In this document: piece after piece, positions 58,097 to 64,000 of the stretch
How the letters are laid out: every line of letters starts with the position of its first letter
Position numbering within the stretch: the stretch's first letter is position 1
Assembly (NCBI GenBank): GCA_963666755.2
Contig: CAXXGW010000009.1
Span: 2,540,480-2,604,479 of the forward strand
Length of the DNA: 64,000 nt
Direction: 5' to 3'
From: CAXXOK01 sp963666755
GTDB lineage: Bacteria > Bacillota > Clostridia > Christensenellales > Aristaeellaceae
Notes under the pieces: generated by a model
The model's input: the letters and a program-made list of their open reading frames with translations, nothing else
What the model was told of the DNA's origin: nothing
Databases searched by the model: none
Program-made: the position numbers and the translations under genes

Positions 58097-58386
58097 GACT
58101 TTCCCTCCAAGCTGTTGCGTTGCGGGCAGAAAAAAACCGTCCCGAACGGGACGGAAACATTTTTTCCGCGGTACCACCCATTTTGACGAAGGCGCAGGCC
58201 TCCATCCTCTTGTGCGCCCTGTAACGGGAGCGCCCGGGCCGCCCTGAGCGCATGCGCTTCAGGCGTCCGGCTCCGGGGTGATTTGACTGCGCGCCGTGCC
58301 GCCCGGCTTCCACCGCCCCGGGCTCGCTCAGGCTGAGCAAACGCGTCCGTCCCCGTCATCGCCATGGATCCGCAGGTGCAGATCGG
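58097..58386 (-). ncRNA. T-box riboswitch (isoleucine) with terminator
   Basis: On the minus strand the antiterminator T-box GGGTGGTACCGCGG (58166-58179) is followed by the terminator CCGTCCCG-TT-CGGGACGG and seven T (58130-58154). The 5' part forms a long stem I; its specifier loop holds ATC (58280-58282), an isoleucine codon, flanked by AA and ACC as usual. Uncharged tRNA-Ile would stabilise the antiterminator and allow ileS transcription. Confidence 0.95.
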
Positions 58387-58390
58387 TTGC

Positions 58391-58420
58391 ATTATACCCC
58401 GTAGGCATGCGAATTGTAAA
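58391..58420 (-). promoter_or_regulatory. Promoter of the ileS T-box transcript
   Basis: On the minus strand TTTACA (58415-58420) and TATAAT (58391-58396) are 18 bp apart, just before the T-box leader. Confidence 0.75.
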
Positions 58421-58507
58421 GGGGCGGCAGGAAAAAACCTTCCTGAGCGCGAAGCAAGCCCGTAACGCATGCGGCCGCCCCCAGCAGGCCGCGCGCCGGA
58501 GGCCGCT

Positions 58508-59371
58508 ATGAAGTTGGAAACCCTTGCCGCCCGTATGACCCCGCTTGTGCCGCTGCTGCGCTGCCCGCTGTGCGGCGCGCCGTTTACGCTGCCGGTTGCG
58601 CGCAGCCTGCTGTGCGAAGCCGGGCATTGCTACGACCTGTCCGCCAAGGGGTACGTGAACCTCGCCCCGGGGCGGGATCAGCGTGCCGACCCCTACGACG
58701 CGGCGCTGTTTGCCAGCCGGGCGCGCGTGTTTGCCGACGGGTTCTACGCGCCGGTGGCAGAGGCCCTGTGCGCGCTGATCGACCGCCACGCGCCCCCGCG
58801 CGCGGGCGAACCCTTTGTGGCTGTGGACGCAGGCTGCGGCGAGGGGTTCTATGCCCGCGCGCTGGCCGCCCACCGTCCCGACGCCCTTGTGCTGGGTATA
58901 GACCTGAACCGTGAAGCCATTTTGGCAGCAGCGCGGCAGACCCCACCGCTGCCCTGGCTGGTAGCGGATTTAACGCGCCTGCCCCTGCGCGACAGCGCAG
59001 CCAACGCGGTGCTGGATGTGCTGACCCCGGCGGATTACCGCGCCTTTGCGCGGGTTTTGAAGCCGGAGGGGCTGCTGTATAAAGCCATCCCCGCGGACGA
59101 TTATCTGGGGGAACTTCGCCTGGCGGCGGCCGACAACCTGCGGGAGGGCGAGTACCACAACGCGCGCGTGGTGGAGCATATACAAGCCCACACCGAGGTG
59201 CTGGAACACCAAACCGTTCGCCATACCTATGCCCTCACACCCTTGCAGGCGGCCGATTTCAAGCGCATGACGCCCCTCACCTTCGGGCTTACAGAAGCGC
59301 AGCGCGAGGCGATCCCGCTCACGCAGATTACCGTGGCGATGGAGTTGTTCGCCTGTCGGCCCAGGCGGTAG
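58508..59371 (+). CDS. rlmA: 23S rRNA (guanine-N1)-methyltransferase RlmA-type
   Basis: A 287-residue protein with the RlmA zinc finger CPLCGAPF...CEAGHCYD (residues ~19-43) followed by SAKGYVNLAP, then a class I methyltransferase: DAGCGEGFYARAL (motif I), GIDLNREAI (motif II), WLVADLTRLPL and VLTPADYRAFARVLKPEG. RlmA(I/II) enzymes methylate G745/G748 of 23S rRNA; RlmA(II) members affect tylosin sensitivity. GGAGG stands before the ATG at 58508. Divergent from the ileS T-box promoter. Confidence 0.93.
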   Translation: MKLETLAARMTPLVPLLRCPLCGAPFTLPVARSLLCEAGHCYDLSAKGYVNLAPGRDQRADPYDAALFASRARVFADGFYAPVAEALCALIDRHAPPRAGEPFVAVDAGCGEGFYARALAAHRPDALVLGIDLNREAILAAARQTPPLPWLVADLTRLPLRDSAANAVLDVLTPADYRAFARVLKPEGLLYKAIPADDYLGELRLAAADNLREGEYHNARVVEHIQAHTEVLEHQTVRHTYALTPLQAADFKRMTPLTFGLTEAQREAIPLTQITVAMELFACRPRR

Positions 59372-59676
59372 GGAAAGAGCGCGGAGGGCTTGCCTCCGCG
59401 CGCTCTCCGCGTGTCAAAAAACCCCAGCAAGGCGCTACAGTCGCTCGCCTCATAGCCCTGCGGGCTGTTCGCTCGCTTGCGCTAAAGGTTGCGACATAAG
59501 GCTTTAAGGATCCACCACAAGCCCCGCCAAGGGTTTCACCCTTGGAACCTGACAAGGGATTGCATCCCTTGACCCACCTTTAATAAGCCGAAGCGCGGAG
59601 GGTTTCCCTTCCGCGCTCCGCATTTATATGCAATTCCGGCTGCGGGCGGAATCCCCACCCGCGCCGCGCCTGTCCG
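59372..59676 (+). repeat. Terminator hairpins and a single 3' repeat unit (locus 6)
   Basis: Directly after rlmA is a GAGCGCGGAGG / CCTCCGCGCGCTC hairpin (59377-59406). One repeat unit (about 59405-59582) follows: AGCCC-TGC-GGGCT, CCAAGGGT-TTC-ACCCTTGG, CAAGGGAT-TGC-ATCCCTTG, CCACCTTT, oriented with rlmA. At ~59588-59620 a second AGCGCGGAGG hairpin, close to the first in sequence, faces the end of divIVA. The repeated GCGCGGAGG stems bracket the unit. No gene seen. Confidence 0.85.
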
Positions 59677-60195
59677 TTATTCCTTAAACAGCGAGGCGTT
59701 GCTTTCCACCAGCGCTTTTTGCGCGTCCAGCATGGACAGGAATTTGGTTTTGAACTCCGCGGTGGACGTGCGAAGCGTTTCCACACTCTTTTCCAATGTG
59801 GCTTTTTCTTCGCGCGCATCCTCGATGATGCTGCCGGCCTGATCCTGCGCCTCTTTGACGATGGCCTCGGCACGGTGGCGCGCATCCTCCACGGCCCCGT
59901 CGGCCAGCTTCTGGGCGCTGAGCAGGATGCTTTCCAGTGTCTGGGAGGTTTTGGCGACAGGCGTCGCCTCTTCGGCCTTGACCACGACGGGCTGTACGGG
60001 CTGCACGGCGTTCACGGCCGCGTCCGCCTCACGGCGGGCCTTCTCCAACGCGTCCTCCAGCTCCTTGATGCGATCCTGCATGGCGATCATCTCATCGCAG
60101 ATCTGGTCAAGATACTGATCCACATCGTAGGGATCGTACCCCTGGCCCTTATAGGCAAACTCCTTTTGTTCGATGTCCGAAACGGTAACGCCCAT
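59677..60195 (-). CDS. divIVA: DivIVA-domain cell-division/polarity protein
   Basis: A 172-residue DivIVA-like protein. N-terminal lipid-binding domain VTVSDIEQKEFAYKGQGYDPYDVDQYLDQI (two parts, residues ~3-33), then coiled coil, an Ala/Val/Pro linker (~65-85) and a second coiled coil to the end. Such proteins mark curved membranes at poles and septa. AAAGGAG precedes the ATG at 60193-60195; another ATG two codons upstream is possible. The native promoter is missing because unrelated sequence begins within about 20-40 bases upstream. Confidence 0.92.
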   Translation of the reverse strand: MGVTVSDIEQKEFAYKGQGYDPYDVDQYLDQICDEMIAMQDRIKELEDALEKARREADAAVNAVQPVQPVVVKAEEATPVAKTSQTLESILLSAQKLADGAVEDARHRAEAIVKEAQDQAGSIIEDAREEKATLEKSVETLRTSTAEFKTKFLSMLDAQKALVESNASLFKE

Positions 60196-60211
60196 ATGCA
60201 TGCTCCTTTCC

Positions 60212-60235
60212 AAATCCGTCGCGCGGGTACGTACC
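60212..60235. other. Probable junction between two genomes (chimeric contig)
   Basis: Left of ~60,212 is the ribosome site of divIVA; right of ~60,235 the reading frame of a cystathionine gamma-synthase C terminus is already under way in the opposite direction. There is no repeat or mobile element at the join. From here to 64,000 all coding frames are broken by single-base indels, whereas none is broken to the left. Confidence 0.8.
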
Positions 60236-60603
60236 GCAGCCGCTTCCGCAGCCGCCATCGCCAGCCATTTCCATGGCCACGCCAAGGTCAGCCTAGTGCT
60301 CTATCCGGGCCTGCCTTCCCATCCCGGCCACGCGGTGGCGGCGCGGCAGATGCAGGGCGGCTTCGGCGCCATGCTCTCCCTGCGCATCGCCGGCGGCGAG
60401 GCGGCGGCCAAGACCGTGGCCGCCCGCCTGCAGTGTTCCAGCGGGCCACCTCCCTCGGCTCGGTGGAAAGTCTGGTGGAGCACCGGGCCAGCGTCGAGGG
60501 GCCGGGTACCTTCTGTCCCGACGATCTGCTGCGCCTGTCCGTCGGCATTGAAAGCACGGCGGACCTCATCGCCGACCTGGAGCAGGCCCTGGCCGGGGTC
60601 TGA
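60236..60603 (+). pseudogene. Cystathionine gamma-synthase-type PLP enzyme, C-terminal fragment with a frameshift
   Basis: About the last 120 residues of a Cys/Met-metabolism PLP enzyme: VLYPGLPSHPGHAVAARQMQ, GGFGAMLSLRI, then after a one-base loss at ~60433 (CTGCAG where CTGCAGG is expected) ATSLGSVESLVEHRA and LLRLSVGIESTADLIADLEQAL. The N-terminal two thirds, with the PLP lysine, are missing at the junction. Best match is to proteobacterial cystathionine gamma-synthase or O-succinylhomoserine sulfhydrylase. The frameshift is probably a sequencing error. Confidence 0.85.
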
Positions 60604-60642
60604 GTCCGCGCCTGTCCCGTGCGTCGCCCGAGGGCGGCGGCG

Positions 60643-60697
60643 GGACAGAATGTCCGCTGCTGCCCCAAAAGCGTGCCGGCGGGCGGACAAAATGTCC
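60643..60697 (+). promoter_or_regulatory. Two 13-bp dyads 42 bp apart upstream of the chemotaxis gene
   Basis: GGACAGAATGTCC (60643-60655) and GGACAAAATGTCC (60685-60697): identical GGACA/TGTCC arms with a 3-base centre, spaced exactly four helical turns. They look like operator or enhancer sites for one regulator, not identified. Confidence 0.6.
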
Positions 60698-60795
60698 CCG
60701 GGAGTGCCGCCGGGCGGCGCTCCCTTTTCTTCCTGCCGCCGCCTGTTCCCGGGCATTGCCGGCGCCTGCCTCCTGTGGAAACCCCGACTGGGACT

Positions 60796-60812
60796 GCGGC
60801 CCGCTTGTTGCT
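60796..60812 (+). promoter_or_regulatory. Possible sigma-54 promoter of the chemotaxis gene
   Basis: GCGGCCCGCTTGTTGCT has GG (60798-60799) and GC (60810-60811) ten bases apart with TTGCT at the -12 element, as in sigma-54 promoters. It lies ~80 bases before the ATG and ~100-150 bases after the two dyads. The match at -24 is imperfect. Confidence 0.4.
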
Positions 60813-60890
60813 ACGGTTGCGTTCGCGCCGTTGCCGGTCATCCGGCCGCAGCGGGCGCGCCGTGCCAACCTGCCCCCATAAGGATGCAAG

Positions 60891-62745
60891 ATGAAAGGAC
60901 TGGGACTACAAGCCCGTTTCGCCCTCTTCGGTTTCGCCCCCCTGGTCGTTGCCCTCATCGTCGGTTCCCTGGCCCTGTCGGCCAATGAATCCCGGCGCCT
61001 GGAGGCTGACGTGCGCCTGCGTTCGGAAGCCACCGCCGCTGGCGTCATCCAGCTGTTGCAGATGAGCGACAGCCTGATGGGGGAACAGACCCATAGCGCC
61101 ATGAAGCTGTTCCGGGAAAGGAGCGCCCAGCTGGGGCCGGTGAGCCTGGGCGAGGCTGGTCGCCGTGGGCAGCCAGCATCCCCTCAACCTGCGCTTCGGC
61201 GGCCGTCCCCAGGCTTTGGAGACGGCCCTGGTGGACAGCGTCACCGGCATCGCCGGCGGCACCGCCACCCTCTTCGCGCGCCAGGGCCAGGACTTCGTGC
61301 GCATTGCCACCAACGTCAAGACGCCGGAGGGCCAGCGGGCCGTGGGCACCCTGCTCAATCCCCAAGGCAAGGCCTATGCCGCCCTGGCCCGGGGCGAGGC
61401 CTTCTACGGCCAGGTGGACATCCTCGGCGCACCCTACCTGACGGGCTACGAGCCCATCGTGGACGCCGGCGGCAAGGTGGTGGGCGCCTGGTACGTGGGC
61501 TTCAAGGCCGATCTGGCGGGGCTCAAGGAACTGATCGGCAAGTCCGTCTCCTTCGGCTCCGGCTTCGTTGTCCTGCTGGACGGCCAGGGCAAGCCCTTCC
61601 TCCATTCCGACGGCGCCAGCCCCGAATCCATCCAGTCCCGGCTGCAGGAGGCCGCCGGCGAGGCCGGCGCCAGCCACAATTGGGAGGCCATTTTCCGGCC
61701 CTTCCCGGCCTGGGGCTTCAAGGTGGCGGTGGTCTACAGCCAGGCGGAAGTGGATGGGGCGGCCCGCCGCGCCGCCCTGCCGGTGCTGCTGGGCGGCCTG
61801 GCCATCACCGTGGCCTTGCTGGCCCTGCTTACCTTCGTTTTGCGCCGGGTGGTGCTGGGCCCGATCCGGCAGGCGGGTGCGGGCCGCCGACGCCCTGGCC
61901 GAGGGCGATCTGACGGTGCATCTGCGGGCCGAACGGGACGACGAGATCGGTCGCCTGCTGCAATCCATGGAGCGCATGGTGCGGCGCCTGGGGACATCAT
62001 CCGTCAGGTGCGGGGCGCCGCCGACAACCTTTCCTCCGCCTCCGAGGAGGTCTCGGCCACGGCCCAGAGCCTGTCCCAGTCCTCCAGCCAGCAGGCGGCC
62101 TCGGTGGAAGAAATTTCGCCACCCTGGAACAGTCCACCGCCTCCGTCGCCAACAACACGGAGAGTGCCCGCAACACCGAGAGGCATGGCCGGCACCGCTG
62201 CCAAGGAAGCGGTGGCCGGCGGCGCCGCCGTGGCCGAGAGCGTGGCGGCCATGCAGCAGATCGCCGGCAAGGTGGGCATCATCGATGACATCGCCTACCA
62301 GACCAATCTGCTGGCCCTCAACGCCGCCATCGAGGCGGCCCGGGCCGGGGAACACGGCAAGGGCTTCGCCGTGGTGGCGGCGGAAGTGCGCAAGCTGGCC
62401 GAGCGCAGCCAGGTGGCGGCCGGCGAGATCGGCACCGTCGCCACCCGGACCGTGCACCAGGCGGAGCACGCCGGCGAACTGCTGGGGCGCATCGTCCCGG
62501 CCATCGGCCGCACTTCCGATCTGGTGCGGGAAATCGCCGCCGCCTCGGAGGAGCAGTCCCACGGCATCGCCCAGATCAACAGCGCCATGGGCCAGCTGAA
62601 CCCAGGCCACCCAACAGAACGCCTCCGCCTCCGAAGAGCTGGCCGCCACCGCCGAGGAAATGGGCGCCCAGGCCGAGGAGCTGCAGCGCCTGATGCAGTT
62701 CTTCCGGGTGGGGCGGGAGGATGGAGCGGGCAGCGCCAGGGCCTA
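60891..62745 (+). pseudogene. Methyl-accepting chemotaxis protein, broken by six frameshifts
   Basis: Once frames are joined this is a typical transducer of ~615 residues: TM1 (FALFGFAPLVVALIVGSLAL), a periplasmic Cache-type sensor (GGTATLFARQGQDFVRIATN, YLTGYEPIVDAGGKVVGAWY), TM2 (LLGGLAITVALLALLTFVL), HAMP (ALAEGDLTVHLRAERDDEIG) and the signalling domain with the conserved hairpin IDDIAYQTNLLALNAAIEAA. The frame changes near 61160, 61880, 61993, 62117, 62185 and 62602, each by one base (mod 3) and several in homopolymers, so sequencing error is far more likely than decay. AAGGA precedes the ATG. Ends TAG at 62743-62745. Proteobacterial in character. Confidence 0.9.
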
Positions 62746-62828
62746 GGCGGGACGGACTTGTCCGGGTTGCCATGCCGGAGATGCCCGCGCCTGCTTGATC
62801 CTGGGCCGGTTGCCTTTGCCGCGCTCAA

Positions 62829-62860
62829 CAAAAAAGGGAACGCCTGGCGTCCCCTTTTTT
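62829..62860. terminator. Bidirectional terminator between the chemotaxis and oxidoreductase genes
   Basis: AAAAAAGGG-A-ACGCC / GGCGT-CCCC-TTTTTT hairpin with A run on one side and T run on the other, between convergent genes. Confidence 0.85.
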
Positions 62861-62896
62861 CATGGCGGCTTTACTGCCGCCCGCCTTGCCGCTGCC

Positions 62897-63996
62897 TCAG
62901 GGCAGGGGCGAGAACACCCCTTCGGCCCCTCGCGGCGCACCGCGCCAGAACTGGGGCGGCGCCTGTACCTGGGCGCCCAGCTCGGCGGCGGCATGCCAGG
63001 GCCAGCGGGGGTCGTAGAGCATGGCCCGGGCCACGGCCACCAGGTCCGCATCACCATTGGTGACCACGGCCTCGGCCTGCTTGGCTTCGGTGATGAGGCC
63101 GACGCCGATGGTGGGCAGGCCGCTGGCTGCCTTCACCTGGCGGGCGAAGGGCAGCTGGTAGCCGGGGCCCACGGGAATCTTCTGTTCCAGGGAAAGGCCG
63201 CCGCTGAAACGTGGATGAAATCGGCGCCCCGGGCCTCAGCTCCTTGGCCAGCTCCACCGTCTCTTCCGGCGTCCATCCCTCCGTCCACCCAGTCCGTGGC
63301 GGGAGGACCCGCATGCCCAGGGCCTTGTGGGCCGGCACACGGCACGCACGGCGTCGAACACTTCGAGCACGAAGCGCAGCCGGTTGGCCAGGCTGCCGCG
63401 TATTCGTCCGTGCGCTGGTTGGTCAGGGGGAGAGGAATTCGTGCATCAGGTAGCCGTGGGCGGCGTGCAGTTCCACCGCGTCGAAACCGATGCGATCGGC
63501 GCGGCGGGCGGCGTCGGCGAAGGCCTGCACCAGGCGCTTGATGCCGGCCGTGTCCAGGGCCTGGGGCGCCGCGTCGCTGGGATCGAAGGAATGGCCGAGG
63601 GGGCCACGTTGTAACCAGCCGCCTTCGCTCAGGGGCAGTTGCTTGCCGCCCAGCCAGGGGCGGCGCAACCGCCCTTGCGCCCGGCGTGGGCCAGCTGGAT
63701 GCCGATGGGCATGGCCGAATACTGGCGGATGCCGGCCATGACCCGGGCCCAGCCGCTTTCCGTGGCGTCGTCCCAGAGGCCCGGGCAGCGGTCGGAGATG
63801 CGGCCTTCCGGGCTGACGGCGGTGGCCTCGGCGATGAGCAGGCCGGCACCGCTGTGGGAGAGGTTGCCCAGATGCATCAGGTGCCAGTCGCCGACCACGC
63901 GTTGCTGGCGGAGTACTGGCACATGGGGGCGATGACGATGCGGTTGGGCAGGGTCAGGCCGCCCAGGGCGTAGGGGGTGAACAGTTGGCTGGTCAT
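62897..63996 (-). pseudogene. NADH:flavin oxidoreductase (Old Yellow Enzyme, YqjM-like), broken by several frameshifts
   Basis: Joined across frames this is a full-length ~365-residue FMN-dependent ene-reductase: LFTPYALGGLTLPNRIVIAPMC at the start, then DWHLMHLGNLSHSGAG, IGIQLAHAGRKG, FDAVELHAAHGYLMHEFLSP, LTNQRTDEY, GVGLITEAKQAEA and VARAMLYDPRWPWHAA. These motifs mark the YqjM-type class that reduces activated C=C bonds. At least five frame changes occur (near 63910, 63660, 63600, 63430 and 63390 among others). The ATG at 63994-63996 is close to the window end. Same error-rich tail as the chemotaxis gene. Confidence 0.88.
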
Positions 63997-64000
63997 GGAG

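Noticed and set aside
60236..64000. Horizontal transfer of a degraded proteobacterial island
   Set aside because: Single-base indels concentrated at homopolymers in all genes, without mobile-element borders, fit assembly error better than decay.

Overview
The window has two unequal parts. Bases 1 to about 60,210 are a continuous, frameshift-free stretch of a high-GC, low-G+C-lineage-type anaerobe (Firmicutes, probably class Clostridia). The support for this is: strong GGAGG ribosome sites before almost every gene, canonical TTGACA/TATAAT promoters, a T-box leader before ileS, a BceRS-BceAB-type module, a Re-citrate-synthase-like enzyme, DivIVA, lipoproteins, and a MerR/iron-alcohol-dehydrogenase pair. 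I cannot place it at genus level from sequence alone. Bases from about 60,235 to 64,000 look like a different, proteobacterial (probably betaproteobacterial) genome. Its three genes (end of a cystathionine gamma-synthase, a chemotaxis transducer, an Old Yellow Enzyme) are all broken by single-base frameshifts, whereas no gene in the first 60 kb is. The simplest reading is a chimeric or misjoined contig with an uncorrected, error-rich tail.

Layout. 1-2.4 kb: 3' part of an NAD(P)HX repair enzyme fused to a small pyrophosphatase-like domain. 2.4-4.9 kb: VWA lipoprotein with a membrane/coiled-coil partner. 5-6.7 kb: divergent MerR regulator and iron alcohol dehydrogenase sharing a MerR-type promoter. 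7-8.3 kb: CcdA plus a TlpA-like thioredoxin. 8.6-11.5 kb: aspartate-type aminotransferase and a Re-citrate-synthase-like enzyme, a plausible route toward glutamate/2-oxoglutarate. 12.5-14.2 kb: exported 5'-nucleotidase. 14.8-19.4 kb: BceB/BceA/BceS/BceR-type envelope-stress module, divergent from mscL. 20-21.5 kb: MATE exporter. 21.9-25.6 kb: TtcA-like protein, large membrane protein, class II aldolase. 25.8-29.8 kb: complete ABC importer of the ferric/organophosphate type. 30.2-38.6 kb: an envelope-flavoured accessory stretch with a secreted Asn/Gln/Gly repeat protein, a nested inverted repeat, a degenerate E2-like acyltransferase, a degenerate metallophosphoesterase, two unusual PlsC-like acyltransferases (one fused to a polytopic membrane domain) and a membrane protein. 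39-48 kb: hydrolase, DUF1697, GntR regulator, zinc-ribbon protein, tsaD, DUF1461, prfB, secA. 48-60.2 kb: iron-sulfur flavoprotein-like reductase, dihydropyrimidinase, nagB, NUDIX, tgt, RluA-type synthase, rRNA-type methyltransferase, ileS with T-box, rlmA, divIVA.

A theme throughout is a family of multi-hairpin intergenic repeats at six loci, each lying just 3' of a gene and, where the order can be read, oriented with that gene. Together with the nested inverted repeat near 31.5 kb, these are the best candidates for something not well described. I see no CRISPR array, prophage, insertion sequence, rRNA or tRNA. I found no obvious new defence or biosynthetic system, and I prefer to say so rather than force one.
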